DNA of 64,000 nt from Flavobacteriaceae bacterium (GCA_018401115.1 JAGYKX010000005.1:186001-250000), one strand, 5' to 3'. Shown: positions 33,676 through 45,200, numbered from the stretch's first letter. Notes: generated from the letters alone by a model not told the origin. Made by a program: numbers and translations.

Positions 33676-34853
33676 ATTTTTTCACAAACTATCACAATGG
33701 GTCTTTCTTCAAGATCTGTTGTAAAAAACAAATACACACTGCCTCCGTCCCGGAGGTGGTGTTTTTTTCTTAAAGCCGCCACGGTCATTTTAAAATTTCG
33801 TGTACTTACATTGGCCTTAGTTTTGTTAAAAGGCCTCATCCCTTTATTGTGGTAAGCAAAATAGTCCACTATCTTAAAGCTACGACCGGGAAAGGGAAGG
33901 GTTTTGTGCCAGGTGTATAAGTGACTGTTTGGGTGGAGTTTAAGCACCCCCAATTGGCTGGAAACACTTTTAAAAGCGCCTAATTTTAATACAGCTGCAT
34001 GTGGTTCAAATAAATACTCCAGCGGCAGGCTAAAGCTTGCTTTGCTTTGCGTTTCTTCAGGAATACTACTATTAAATGAATCAGATACTCCACTTTTATT
34101 TAGAATTACTGCTTTAAGCGCTACAGGCCCTTCATAATTCTTTTCAAGCAGCCATAGCAATTCTTTAACTTCTTTGTTTACGGCAACAGCATGAATCTCT
34201 TTAACACAGCTCAATTCCTTTAGACCAGCACTAATATCTAGAAGCGGGGCTGTTTTGACCAATATATTATGGGTTTTTTTCCAAAGTATTGGCAAAACAG
34301 CTGGCATAGAAGGACTACAATCTTCAAGCATAAAAACTTTCTCCTTTTGATCACTTCTTCTAGAGGGGTCTACATAAATCCAATCGAGGCTTTCGTTTAA
34401 ATTACGGATAAAATCAATACCATCTATTGACATTGAACGAATGTTCTGGACCCCTAAAACATTAAAATTAAAGGCCGCTATTTCTGCTAATTCAGTATTG
34501 ATTTCTAGGTGATAAACTTGTGCTATATTTTTTGCAAAATAAAAGCTATCTACGCCAGTACCCCCACTGACATCTGCCAGTGATTCTCCACTGACTAAGC
34601 CCGCTTTATATCCTGCTGTAACTTCAGAAGAAGTCTGTTCTATTTGAAGGGGTAGGGGATAAAAAATACCCTGAGTATTGAACCAAGTGGGTAACTTATG
34701 AATACATTTTTTAGCCGCCTCTATCTGTTGAATAATCTCTGAGTTGTCTACCCCATTAAAAAGGGGTTTTGAGAGGGCTACTGACAAGGTGTCAGTAGTT
34801 AAATTATTTTTTATAAAATATTGAATACCAGTATTTAATATGTTTTTATTCAA
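33672..34853 (-). CDS. Class I SAM-dependent methyltransferase with THUMP-like domain
   Basis: A 393-residue protein. The SAM-binding region reads LADVSGGTGVDSFYFAK and the acidic loop HLEINTELAEIA, with IYVDPSRRSDQKEKVF as the catalytic-site motif. The C-terminal part resembles the THUMP-like domain of the Bacteroidota PG_1098 family. It is likely an RNA methyltransferase, but the target is unknown. Confidence 0.8.
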   Translation of the reverse strand: MNKNILNTGIQYFIKNNLTTDTLSVALSKPLFNGVDNSEIIQQIEAAKKCIHKLPTWFNTQGIFYPLPLQIEQTSSEVTAGYKAGLVSGESLADVSGGTGVDSFYFAKNIAQVYHLEINTELAEIAAFNFNVLGVQNIRSMSIDGIDFIRNLNESLDWIYVDPSRRSDQKEKVFMLEDCSPSMPAVLPILWKKTHNILVKTAPLLDISAGLKELSCVKEIHAVAVNKEVKELLWLLEKNYEGPVALKAVILNKSGVSDSFNSSIPEETQSKASFSLPLEYLFEPHAAVLKLGAFKSVSSQLGVLKLHPNSHLYTWHKTLPFPGRSFKIVDYFAYHNKGMRPFNKTKANVSTRNFKMTVAALRKKHHLRDGGSVYLFFTTDLEERPIVIVCEKI

Positions 34854-34860
34854 AGTAAAA

Positions 34861-35949
34861 CTATAAGTTTTTAGTCCAAGATTTTATTTGACTATTTTCT
34901 GCAAAAAACACTTTTAGGACCACCTTTATTGCCGTGTATAAAGGGATAGCTACGACCATTCCTGTAACTCCCCAAAGCAATCCACCGCATAAAATAATCA
35001 AGAATATTTCCAATGGGTGAGACTTTACACTTTTAGAAAAAATAAGGGGTTGAGATAGTAAATTATCTACCAGTTGACCCACAATAAATCCAATCATTAC
35101 ATAGATAGTTTTTGGCAATATTACCTCATTAAACGAAGCACCTAATTGACTACTCATGGTTAAAAAAAGCATGAGTATTCCTCCAACCACTGGACCCACA
35201 TAAGGGATGAGATTTAGAAGGGCACAAAGAAAGGCAATAACCATGGCATTGGGAACAGAAAGAATACCCAAAATGACGCTGTAGATCACAAATAAAATGA
35301 GAATTTGAAACAATAGTCCTAAAAAGTATCTAGACAATAAGTCTTTGATTTTAGCAAATGCCTCTTTAGTTTTAAAGTTTTCTTTTGCGGGTACCCACAT
35401 GAGAATACCCCTTTCGAATAATTCACTGTCTTTGAGAAAAAAGAAGGAAATAAAAGCAACTGAAAATAAGCCTGCACCAAAATTACCCACAAGACCGAAA
35501 ACAGCATTAAAAAATGCTGGAAGTTGTTCCAAAGATAGGGTAGTGAGTAAGCTGCTGTCTTGAAATTGTGATAATATTGAATTGTTTTCAAGGCCAAAAT
35601 AGGCCGAGATTTCTGCATACAAGTCAGTGATGCTACTTTTGAGGCCTTTAATATTTAATAGACTCAAATTTTCCCCTTGTTGCACGAGCAGAGGAACTAC
35701 TAAGGCTATAAGCATAGATAGAATACCCAATAAAACAATCATGGTGCTTATAGCAGCTACAGTTCTGCTGAATCTGAGTTTGTTTTTTAGAAAAAGGGCC
35801 ATAGGCCTTCCTACAAGCGATACAATGGCTGCTATGAGAATATATACTAAAACTGTCGTAATTGCATTGAGAAAATACAAAGAAGCCACAATAGCTACAA
35901 CAATAGTCAGGGCTCTTAAAATCCCAGAAGAAATGATTTTTGCATTCAT
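34861..35949 (-). CDS. AI-2E family transporter
   Basis: A 362-residue membrane protein with about eight helices and the family motifs LNLIPYVGPVVGGILML and a C-terminal HPLEIFLIILCGGLLWGVTG. The family includes putative exporters, among them an autoinducer-2 exporter and Na+/H+ antiporters; the substrate here is not known. Its start overlaps the rsmE stop by four bases. Confidence 0.88.
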   Translation of the reverse strand: MNAKIISSGILRALTIVVAIVASLYFLNAITTVLVYILIAAIVSLVGRPMALFLKNKLRFSRTVAAISTMIVLLGILSMLIALVVPLLVQQGENLSLLNIKGLKSSITDLYAEISAYFGLENNSILSQFQDSSLLTTLSLEQLPAFFNAVFGLVGNFGAGLFSVAFISFFFLKDSELFERGILMWVPAKENFKTKEAFAKIKDLLSRYFLGLLFQILILFVIYSVILGILSVPNAMVIAFLCALLNLIPYVGPVVGGILMLFLTMSSQLGASFNEVILPKTIYVMIGFIVGQLVDNLLSQPLIFSKSVKSHPLEIFLIILCGGLLWGVTGMVVAIPLYTAIKVVLKVFFAENSQIKSWTKNL

Positions 35950-36659
35950 TCACTTTCATTTTGTGCTGCCACTGAGGCACATGCATAAATAGCAGCTGTT
36001 TCTGTTCTGAGTCTGGTATTTCCAAAACTCACTGGTTTACACCCTTTTTCTATGGCTTTTTTAATTTCTGCTGTAGAGAAATCTCCCTCAGGACCAATAA
36101 AAATAGAGAGTTTTTTGCAGGTTAAATCTAAGGAATTTAAAGCTGTTTTTGGGCTGTCTGCTTCACAATGCGCAAAAAGTTTTTCTCCAGAAATATCCTG
36201 GTCTAAACATTTTTTTAGAGAAATAGCTGGGTGTAGTACTGGCAAATAGGCCTGAAGAGACTGCTTCATGGCACTTAAAAGCACTTTTTCATATCGCTCC
36301 GCTTTAATTACTTTCCGCTCTGATTGGTCACATAGAATTGGAGTAACACTGGAAAGCCCTATTTCAGTAGCCTTTTCTAAAAACCATTCGTAGCGATCAT
36401 TCATTTTAGTGGGCGCAACGTATAGATCTAAGGTGTAAGACTTTGGCTTATGCTGTTGAATCTCTATTAACGACACCTGCAGGGTTTTACCTAATGTGTC
36501 TTGAATTTTACCCTGAGCCATAAGCCCCTTACCATTAGTGAGGTGAATAAGGTCTCCAATTTTTTTTCTAAGTACTTTGGTCGCGTGTTTGCTCTCCTCT
36601 TGAGAAAGCGCTACGCTTTTGTCTTCTGCCGAAAAGAAGGGGGCGTAAAATAAATTCAT
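35946..36659 (-). CDS. rsmE: 16S rRNA (uracil(1498)-N(3))-methyltransferase
   Basis: A 237-residue SPOUT enzyme: N-terminal PUA-like domain (SQEESKHATKVLRKKIGDLI) and the C-terminal knot with IFIGPEGDFSTAEI and SFGNTRLRTETAAIYA. It methylates U1498 of 16S rRNA. It sits in an operon with tsaD upstream and the AI-2E gene downstream. Confidence 0.93.
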   Translation of the reverse strand: MNLFYAPFFSAEDKSVALSQEESKHATKVLRKKIGDLIHLTNGKGLMAQGKIQDTLGKTLQVSLIEIQQHKPKSYTLDLYVAPTKMNDRYEWFLEKATEIGLSSVTPILCDQSERKVIKAERYEKVLLSAMKQSLQAYLPVLHPAISLKKCLDQDISGEKLFAHCEADSPKTALNSLDLTCKKLSIFIGPEGDFSTAEIKKAIEKGCKPVSFGNTRLRTETAAIYACASVAAQNESE

Positions 36660-36665
36660 AGTATT

Positions 36666-37700
36666 TTATTCAATGATATATCGCGCCTTAGCGGCCACTT
36701 TTTGATGGGTAAAATCTTGATTGAGGTATTTTAGATACCCAACAATACCAATCATGGCAGCATTGTCTGTACAGTATTCAAATTTTGGAATATGAGTGGT
36801 CCAGCCGTGTTTTTTAGCTGTAGTTGTAAGAGCTGCTCTAATCCCGCTGTTCGCAGAAACACCTCCACCAATGGCTATTTCTCTAACCCCAGTTTGGGTC
36901 ACGGCTTTTTTTACTTTCCTCATCAGTATCTCCACAATGGTGTGCTGTATGGAAGCGCAAATGTCGGCTTTGTGCGTCGCAATGAAATCTGGGTCTTTAG
37001 CCGTTTCTTTCTGTATGAAATAGAGTATGCTGGTTTTGAGACCACTAAAGCTAAAGTTTAAATCTGCCACCTTTGGAATAGGGAATTCAAACGCAAAAGG
37101 ATTTCCCTCAGCAGCAAATTTGTCAATTAAAGGTCCTCCGGGGTAAGAGAAGCCCAATATTTTGGCAGATTTGTCAAAGGCCTCACCAACGGCATCGTCC
37201 AGAGTTTCCCCTAAAACTTCCATGTCAAAATAATCTTTGACTAATATAATTTGTGTGTGACCACCGCTAATGGTCAAAGCCAAAAAGGGAAACTTCGGGA
37301 CCGCTTTTTCAGCTTCTTCAGGACTTTTAATAAAATGTGCTAAAACGTGTCCTTGCATATGATTCACCTCTATAAGTGGAATATCCAGCCCCATAGAAAG
37401 CGATTTTGCAAATGAAGTTCCTACCAATAAAGATCCCATTAAGCCTGGTCCCCTAGTAAATGCAATGGCATCTAAGTCAGATTTGGCAATACCTGCTTGT
37501 TTGAGTGCCTGATCTACTACAGGTACAATGTTTTGCTGGTGTGCTCTTGAGGCCAATTCAGGCACCACACCACCGTATGCTTGGTGTATTTTTTGGGTAG
37601 CTACCACATTGCTCAGTCGTTTATCTCCATGGAGTACTGCTGCCGAGGTGTCGTCGCAGGAAGATTCTATCGCTAAAATGTGAATTGAGGTATTTTCCAT
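36666..37700 (-). CDS. tsaD: tRNA N6-adenosine threonylcarbamoyltransferase
   Basis: A 344-residue enzyme. The metal-binding motif NHMQGHVLAH and the ATPase-like loops (IESSCDDTSAAVL, SGGHTQIILV, IGGGVSANSGIR) are all present. With TsaB and TsaE it makes t6A37 on ANN-decoding tRNAs. The promoter -7 element TACCTTTG lies 30 bases upstream on the minus strand, inside the start of tamB. Confidence 0.95.
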   Translation of the reverse strand: MENTSIHILAIESSCDDTSAAVLHGDKRLSNVVATQKIHQAYGGVVPELASRAHQQNIVPVVDQALKQAGIAKSDLDAIAFTRGPGLMGSLLVGTSFAKSLSMGLDIPLIEVNHMQGHVLAHFIKSPEEAEKAVPKFPFLALTISGGHTQIILVKDYFDMEVLGETLDDAVGEAFDKSAKILGFSYPGGPLIDKFAAEGNPFAFEFPIPKVADLNFSFSGLKTSILYFIQKETAKDPDFIATHKADICASIQHTIVEILMRKVKKAVTQTGVREIAIGGGVSANSGIRAALTTTAKKHGWTTHIPKFEYCTDNAAMIGIVGYLKYLNQDFTHQKVAAKARYIIE

Positions 37701-37701
37701 T

Positions 37702-37737
37702 TATCTTTGGAATCATAATTGATATCTCACAAAGGTA
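37702..37737. promoter_or_regulatory. Overlapping divergent tamB and tsaD promoters
   Basis: Plus strand: TATCTTTG (37702-37709) would start tamB transcription near 37715. Minus strand: TACCTTTG (plus 37730-37737) would start tsaD near 37725. Both match TAnnTTTG exactly, so the two transcripts overlap at their 5' ends. Confidence 0.55.
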
Positions 37738-40700
37738 AAACATATAGCGCTATCAAAAAATACAGAAAAATAGGAATTCAAATAGCCTTAGGGGCACTCT
37801 TGTTTTTAAGCTTGTGCACCCTGTTGCTTTCTAGCGCAAGCTTTCAAACCTATTTGGCCCGTAAACTGACCGACTCACTTGCGGAAAAATACGGGATAAA
37901 TCTTTCCGTAAAAGGCGTGGAGGGTTCCTTGTTAACCTTTAAATTTGGCTTGAATGATGTGTTTGCTGAGGATTATCGTAAGGACACTTTGTTTTATGCA
38001 AAACAAATAAAAGCCCCTATTTTAGATTTAAATGCGCTTGTTAATGGCCGCTTTAGTTTGGGTAAGGTTCAGATAGACCAACTCACCTATAAAATAACCA
38101 TCTACCCCGATTCTAAACAAAGTAATTGGGCTATTTTTTTAGAAAAATTAAATGCTGAAAATACTGATAGTAAGCCTGCTCCACCTTTTGAATTAGAGGC
38201 CAAACAAGTCCAGGTTTCCAATGCGCGTTTTGTGCTTACAGATTTTAATAAAGTACAGCCCTCACTTTTCACAGCCAACAACATACAGATTAACAGTACG
38301 GAATTTAACATTCATGGCCCTAATGTAAATGCAGCTATAAAACAGTTATCCTTTGACAGTTCTAACGGAATAGTCGTTTCAGATTTAAGGACTCAATTTA
38401 GTTATGGGCTCCGTCAAATGCGTTTTGAATCACTCTCTCTAAAAACCCCTAATTCCATTATTTTAGGACAACTAAATTTAGATTACGAAAGAGAGGATTT
38501 TGGGGATTTTTATGACAAAGTATTATTTCATGGACAGTTTAAAAACAGCCAGATTGGTACCGCAGACCTAAATTTACTTTACCCAGAGTTCGACCAAACC
38601 ACCGTATTTAATTTTTCTGCTGCTGTAGACGGCACCTTAAATAAGCTCACAGCATCGAATTTATTTTTGACCAACGAGAATACGGCTTTAAGAGGAGATT
38701 TTGAATTTAACAGTCTTTTTGATCCGTTTACCCCTTTCTTTTTAGACGCCAAAATTAAAGGGTTTGAAAGCCAATACGGTTCCTTAAAGCGATTAATGCC
38801 AAGGGTTTTGGGTAATAAGCTGCCTATTTCTATGAGTCGCTTAGGCACCTTTACCTTGAGGGGAACAGCAGGGATTGGCGTAGACCAGATTACCACTCAA
38901 ATTAACGCTAGTACCCGTTTAGGTAATTTTTATGCGGCATTGGACCTCTCCAATATCACCAATATAAATCAAGGGGTATATGAAGGTTTTTTATCTCTCA
39001 TAGATTTTGATCTGGGCGCATACACCCAAATAGACGCACTTGGCATAGTGAGTATGGATGCCAATTTAAAAGGGTCTGGTTTTTTGCTCAATAATTTAAA
39101 TACCAATTTAGAGGGTCTGGTGTACCACATGAACCTTCAAGGCTACAATTATATTGACGCTAGCGTGTCTGGATTATTTAAAGATGAACGCTTTGAAGGC
39201 TCACTTGCGGTAGAAGACCCCAATTGTAAGTTTTCATTTAGTGGCTTGGCAGATTTTTCAAAAGCCAATAGGGCATTTAATTTTAATGCCTCAGTGGGTT
39301 ATGCAGATTTGCACAAGATGAATTTGGTCAAGGACTCAACAGCACTCTTTAAAGGAGATTTGAACATTGACCTAAAAGGAACCGACATTGACAATGTATT
39401 GGGGGTGTTGTCCTTTAAAAACACCCAGTATAAGAATGATAAAAACACTTACTTTTTTGAGGATTTTAATATTGCTGCAGATAGCTTGGTAGACGGGTTT
39501 AGGACCATTTCCATCAATTCAAAAGACATTATATCTGGGGCCATTCGTGGGCGATATAAATTAGTAGAGTTTGGAAAGCTCCTCCAAAACGCTATGGGGA
39601 GTATTTACACCAATTACAAGCCCTTTGAGGTGACCAAAGGCCAAGAAATGACCTTTGAATTTGATATTTACAATACTTTGGTAGAGATCTTCTTTCCAGA
39701 GGTACAATTTGGATCTAATACATTTATTCGTGGGGCCCTTCAGGCCGATGCCGGTATTTTTAAACTCGATTTTAAATCTCCTAAATTTTCATTGTACAAT
39801 AATCTTTTGGATAGTGTGGTATTAAAAGTAGACACTAAAAACCCTTTGTTCAATACCTTTTTAGCCCTTAAAAGTGCCAAGACCCCTTATTACGAGATTG
39901 AAGATCTAAGACTCATTAACAATACCCTACAAGATACCTTGTTTTTCAGGACGGAATTTAAGGGTGGAAAGGATCATTCAGATCGTTTTGGGTTGAATTT
40001 TTACCACACATTTAACGACACAAAACAATCTGTTTTAGGATTGAAAAAATCTAGTTTGACTTTTAAGGGTGCAGACTGGTATATTAATGAGTCTGGAAAC
40101 AAGGATAATAAAGTAGTCTTCAATAAAAATTTGGACAGTGTTTTTGTCTCTTCTTTGGTCATGAGTTCTCCCGAACAAGAAAAAGTTGTTTTGAATGGCC
40201 AATTGTCAGACAGTACCTATAAAGACATTAGGTTGTCCTTTTCTAAAGTAGCCCTAAGGAAAATATTCCCTAGGGTAGACAGCCTTGATCTAGATGGTAG
40301 GGTAAATGGAGAGCTCAACATTTTGCAAAAAGACAATATTTACTTTCCAAATTCAAACTTAGACATTGCAGACTTCGAAATTAATCAAACCGTTTTAGGA
40401 AATCTAGACTTAGACTTACTAGGGAATGGAGATCTTACAGATTTTATCATTAACGCTAAATTATTAAAGGAAAAAGAGGAAAAATTACGCCTTTTGGGGA
40501 ATGTTTTTAAATCAGATAGTAGTGACTATCAAACTAAATTATTAGCCAGTTTTAATGCTTTTCCTTTAGACCCTTTTAGTCCATTGGGAAAAGGTGTGAT
40601 CGGTGACATTAGGGGAGGACTTTGGGGTAATGCAGAAATAACTGGGCCTTTAATTAATCCTGATTTTACAGGAACTCTAACTCTAAACAAGGCGGGAATA

Positions 40701-42131
40701 AGTGTCCCTTATCTGGGTGTGAATTATGATTTTTCTCCCAACGCTAAGATTGGTCTATACCATCAAGTGTTTGATTTTAAAGACATCACACTGATAGATA
40801 AGGAGCACAACACTCAGGCTAATTTATCAGGTACTATAGACCACCGATCTTTTGATGATTGGAAATTAGACCTCAATATAGACGCCTCTTCTGAGCGATT
40901 CTTAATTTTGGATACAGATTACGACCCAGAAGCCCTGTATTACGGCAGTGGGTTTTTAAAAGGTAATGGACGTATTTATGGCCCCACTAAAGCATTAAAT
41001 ATAGATGTTTCAGGTGCTACAGCATTGGGAACATCACTAAAAATACCCTTGCAAGATATTGTTAATATTGGGGACTACACTTTTATAGATTTTATAGAAA
41101 AGACGGCTTTAGATATTGAAGTTGCTGAGGAAGAACTGACAGATTATAGGGGTTTAGAACTTAGTTTTGATTTATCGGTAACCCCAGAAGCAGAGGTGGA
41201 GATAGTGGTAGATCAAAAATCAGGATCTTCTCTGAAAGGTACTGGAGGAGGTATTTTACTCATGGAAATTAATACCAAGGGGAAATTTAAAATGTTTGGA
41301 GATTTTGTAGTGGCTACCGGATCTTACAATTATAAATTTGGTGGTTTTATAGATAAAACTTTTAAAGTAAATCCAGGTGGAAGTATTATTTGGGATGGAG
41401 ATCCTATGGGTGCCCAACTCAATATGGAGGCATCTTATGGTTTGTTCGCCAATCCGGCACCACTTTTGGAGAGTAGTGGTTATACCAATAGAATTCCAAC
41501 TGAGGTATTGGTTCGTTTAAACGGTGCATTAGAAAACCCCAACATAGATTTTGACATTGCTTTCCCAGGAACCAATTCTGTGGTAAAATCTGAATTGCAA
41601 TACGCCTTACAAGATCCTACCGTTCAGGATAGAAATGCTTTTTTTCTATTGGCACAAGGAACTTTTGTCAATGATGCTACAGGCATTAACCAGCAAGCTG
41701 TTACTGGAAACCTGTTGCAATCTGCTTCAGGTTTATTGAGTAGTATCTTAGAAGGCAGCAATGATAAACTCAACTTTGGATTGTCTTATGAGCAAGGTAT
41801 GTTGGACAGGGTCTCGAACTTACAGACGGATTCGAGGATAGGGGTTAGTGTAAGTACTCAGATTAGTGATCGGGTGTTATTCAATGGAAGATTAGGTGTT
41901 CCAGTGGGCGGGGTAACGGAGAATGTGGTCGCTGGAGACGCTGAAATTCAAATTATACTGAATGATCAAGGTAGCCTAAGTGCAAAAATATTCAATAGAG
42001 AGAATGAAATTCAGCAATTCTTGGCAGACAGACAGGGCTATACTCAAGGGGTTGGTTTGTCTTATCAGGTAGATTTTAATTCATTTCAAGAGTTGTTGAG
42101 AAAGATTTTGAATAAAGAAGAAGGAGAATAA
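37719..42131 (+). CDS. tamB: Translocation and assembly module protein TamB
   Basis: A 1470-residue protein with one N-terminal membrane helix (ALGALLFLSLCTLLL), long beta-rich repeats and the DUF490/TamB domain at the C-terminus (about residues 1000-1460, for example GGGILLMEINTKGKFKMFGD). TamB-type proteins bridge inner and outer membranes, with TamA or other partners, for barrel assembly or lipid transport. The start must be the TTG at 37719 or later because TAA precedes it (37716-37718) and no ATG or GTG is near. Predicted leader of only about four bases. Confidence 0.9.
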   Translation: MISHKGKTYSAIKKYRKIGIQIALGALLFLSLCTLLLSSASFQTYLARKLTDSLAEKYGINLSVKGVEGSLLTFKFGLNDVFAEDYRKDTLFYAKQIKAPILDLNALVNGRFSLGKVQIDQLTYKITIYPDSKQSNWAIFLEKLNAENTDSKPAPPFELEAKQVQVSNARFVLTDFNKVQPSLFTANNIQINSTEFNIHGPNVNAAIKQLSFDSSNGIVVSDLRTQFSYGLRQMRFESLSLKTPNSIILGQLNLDYEREDFGDFYDKVLFHGQFKNSQIGTADLNLLYPEFDQTTVFNFSAAVDGTLNKLTASNLFLTNENTALRGDFEFNSLFDPFTPFFLDAKIKGFESQYGSLKRLMPRVLGNKLPISMSRLGTFTLRGTAGIGVDQITTQINASTRLGNFYAALDLSNITNINQGVYEGFLSLIDFDLGAYTQIDALGIVSMDANLKGSGFLLNNLNTNLEGLVYHMNLQGYNYIDASVSGLFKDERFEGSLAVEDPNCKFSFSGLADFSKANRAFNFNASVGYADLHKMNLVKDSTALFKGDLNIDLKGTDIDNVLGVLSFKNTQYKNDKNTYFFEDFNIAADSLVDGFRTISINSKDIISGAIRGRYKLVEFGKLLQNAMGSIYTNYKPFEVTKGQEMTFEFDIYNTLVEIFFPEVQFGSNTFIRGALQADAGIFKLDFKSPKFSLYNNLLDSVVLKVDTKNPLFNTFLALKSAKTPYYEIEDLRLINNTLQDTLFFRTEFKGGKDHSDRFGLNFYHTFNDTKQSVLGLKKSSLTFKGADWYINESGNKDNKVVFNKNLDSVFVSSLVMSSPEQEKVVLNGQLSDSTYKDIRLSFSKVALRKIFPRVDSLDLDGRVNGELNILQKDNIYFPNSNLDIADFEINQTVLGNLDLDLLGNGDLTDFIINAKLLKEKEEKLRLLGNVFKSDSSDYQTKLLASFNAFPLDPFSPLGKGVIGDIRGGLWGNAEITGPLINPDFTGTLTLNKAGISVPYLGVNYDFSPNAKIGLYHQVFDFKDITLIDKEHNTQANLSGTIDHRSFDDWKLDLNIDASSERFLILDTDYDPEALYYGSGFLKGNGRIYGPTKALNIDVSGATALGTSLKIPLQDIVNIGDYTFIDFIEKTALDIEVAEEELTDYRGLELSFDLSVTPEAEVEIVVDQKSGSSLKGTGGGILLMEINTKGKFKMFGDFVVATGSYNYKFGGFIDKTFKVNPGGSIIWDGDPMGAQLNMEASYGLFANPAPLLESSGYTNRIPTEVLVRLNGALENPNIDFDIAFPGTNSVVKSELQYALQDPTVQDRNAFFLLAQGTFVNDATGINQQAVTGNLLQSASGLLSSILEGSNDKLNFGLSYEQGMLDRVSNLQTDSRIGVSVSTQISDRVLFNGRLGVPVGGVTENVVAGDAEIQIILNDQGSLSAKIFNRENEIQQFLADRQGYTQGVGLSYQVDFNSFQELLRKILNKEEGE

Positions 42132-42260
42132 AGTGTTTATATCACAATATAATAAGCTTTTTATTAACGAAAACGTTTGAATTTTAAATCAAATTAAATA
42201 TTCTTTAAAATAGCGGTTTACATCCGTTTAAGTTTGTTAATTTTACTCTTTTAAGAAAAT

Positions 42261-43247
42261 ATGAGTACAGAAATTAAAAAAATTGGGGTATTTACTTCCG
42301 GAGGAGATTCGCCTGGAATGAATGCTGCTATCCGATCTGTAGTAAGAACCTGCGCCTACATGAATATTGAATGTGTTGGAATTTACAGAGGTTACGAGGG
42401 AATGATAGAGGGCGATTTTAAACCCATGGACGCTAGGAGCGTCAATAATATTATTAATAAGGGAGGGACTATTTTAAAGTCTGCAAGGTCTCTTGAATTC
42501 AGAACTCCTGAGGGAAGGGCTAAGGCCTATGAAAATTTAAAAAAAGAGGGTATAGACGCCTTTGTTGTGATTGGGGGAGACGGAAGTTTTACAGGGGCCA
42601 TGATTTTTAACCAAGAATACAATTTTCCTGTGATAGGAATCCCTGGAACAATAGACAACGATATTTACGGGACAACCTACACGGTTGGTTTTGACACTGC
42701 TTTGAATACAGTAGTAGAAGTAATAGATAAGATCAGGGACACCGCCAGTTCTCACAACAGGCTTTTCTTTGTAGAAGTCATGGGAAGAGATGTGGGACAT
42801 ATTGCCTTGAATGCTGGAGTAGGCGCAGGAGCAGAAGAGATCTTAATTCCAGAGGAAAACCTTGGATTAGATCGTTTGCTTGAGTCCTTAAAAAGATCAA
42901 AACAATCTGGAAAATCTTCTAGTATTGTAGTGGTTGCTGAGGGAGATAAAACAGGTAAAAATGTTTTTGAACTTAAAGAATACGTAGAGGAGCACATTCC
43001 TATTTACGACGTACGTGTATCTGTACTTGGCCACATGCAGCGAGGAGGTTCGCCTTCCTGCTTTGACCGTGTACTTGCGAGTAGAATGGGTGTTAAGGCT
43101 GTAGAAGCACTTCTAGATGGTAAGAGCAGCCTTATGGTGGGAATCCAAGACAATAAATTAACATTAACCCCTTTAATAAAAGCTATTAAAGGGCATACAA
43201 AAATAGATAAGGAACTCATTAGGGTGTCCGATATCATGTCAACATAA
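42261..43247 (+). CDS. pfkA: ATP-dependent 6-phosphofructokinase
   Basis: A 328-residue enzyme with the full set of PfkA motifs: TSGGDSPGMNAAIR, GGDGSFTGA (Gly where pyrophosphate-using enzymes have Asp), GTIDNDIYGTTYTVGFDTA and EVMGRDVGHIA. It phosphorylates fructose 6-phosphate. The gap to the gapdh gene is 18 bases, forming a glycolytic operon. Confidence 0.95.
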   Translation: MSTEIKKIGVFTSGGDSPGMNAAIRSVVRTCAYMNIECVGIYRGYEGMIEGDFKPMDARSVNNIINKGGTILKSARSLEFRTPEGRAKAYENLKKEGIDAFVVIGGDGSFTGAMIFNQEYNFPVIGIPGTIDNDIYGTTYTVGFDTALNTVVEVIDKIRDTASSHNRLFFVEVMGRDVGHIALNAGVGAGAEEILIPEENLGLDRLLESLKRSKQSGKSSSIVVVAEGDKTGKNVFELKEYVEEHIPIYDVRVSVLGHMQRGGSPSCFDRVLASRMGVKAVEALLDGKSSLMVGIQDNKLTLTPLIKAIKGHTKIDKELIRVSDIMST

Positions 43248-44270
<1,023 letters not shown>

Positions 44271-44284
44271 TCAATACTTTTCAG

Positions 44285-44310
44285 GCCCTGAGTATTACTC
44301 AGGGCTTTTT
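44285..44310 (+). terminator. Terminator of pfkA-gap
   Basis: A perfect 9-bp stem GCCCTGAGT / ACTCAGGGC with loop ATT, followed by TTTTT. Confidence 0.9.
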
Positions 44311-44325
44311 ATATACTATTATATT

Positions 44326-45177
44326 ATGATTTTAATAGCAGATAGTGGGGCTACAAAATCTGATTGGATTGCCTTGGATGAAAAGGGAAACCAATTGTTT
44401 TTTACCCAAACACTCGGCCTGTCTCCAGAGGTACTTACTAGAGATGTCATTGAGGATAGATTGGCCAATAATTTTGAGCTTTCTAAAAACTCAGAGGCTG
44501 TTACTCATGTGTATTTTTATGGTGCTGGATGCGGAACAGACAGAATGAAAAATTTCTTGGCAGAAATTTTTAGTGCTTTTTTTCCAAATGCCCAAACAGA
44601 TGTGCGAGAAGACACTTATGCAGCTGTTTATGCGACTACTAAATTAGGAGATCCAGGTATAGTGTGTATTTTGGGAACAGGATCTAATTGCAGCTATTAC
44701 GACGGCCACCAGTTGTTCCAAAAAGTGCAATCTTTGGGATATATCCTCATGGACGACGGTAGTGGTAACTTCTTTGGTAGAAAACTCATTAGGGATTATT
44801 ATTTCCATAAAATGCCACAGGATTTAGGCATTCAATTTGCCAAAGAGTTCAATCTTGAGGCAGACGTGATCAAGGAGAATTTATACAAGCAGCCCAATCC
44901 AAATACCTACTTAGCCAAGTTTGCTAAGTTTGTTGTGGAGCACAAGAAACACCCATATTGCAATGGGGTCATAAAAAAAGGATTGCAGCAGTTTGTGAAT
45001 AACTATATCATGCAATTTGAATTGGCGACCAAAGTACCCATTCATTTTGTAGGAAGTATCGCTTTTTACCTTCAAGAAGAACTCAAAGAAGTCATGGATC
45101 GCAATGACTTAATTGTGGGTCAAATTAGACAACGACCCATAGATGGTTTGGTGGAATTCCACAAAGAAAACATCTAA
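44326..45177 (+). CDS. BadF/BadG/BcrA/BcrD ATPase family, N-acetylglucosamine kinase-like
   Basis: A 283-residue ASKHA-fold kinase: IADSGATKSDWIALD (phosphate 1), VCILGTGSNCSYYDG (phosphate 2) and VGSIAFYLQEEL (adenosine loop). The family includes N-acetylglucosamine kinases, so a role in recycling amino sugars is plausible. A bidirectional terminator follows. Confidence 0.85.
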   Translation: MILIADSGATKSDWIALDEKGNQLFFTQTLGLSPEVLTRDVIEDRLANNFELSKNSEAVTHVYFYGAGCGTDRMKNFLAEIFSAFFPNAQTDVREDTYAAVYATTKLGDPGIVCILGTGSNCSYYDGHQLFQKVQSLGYILMDDGSGNFFGRKLIRDYYFHKMPQDLGIQFAKEFNLEADVIKENLYKQPNPNTYLAKFAKFVVEHKKHPYCNGVIKKGLQQFVNNYIMQFELATKVPIHFVGSIAFYLQEELKEVMDRNDLIVGQIRQRPIDGLVEFHKENI

Positions 45178-45200
45178 TGACCTTCAATAATATTATAAAA

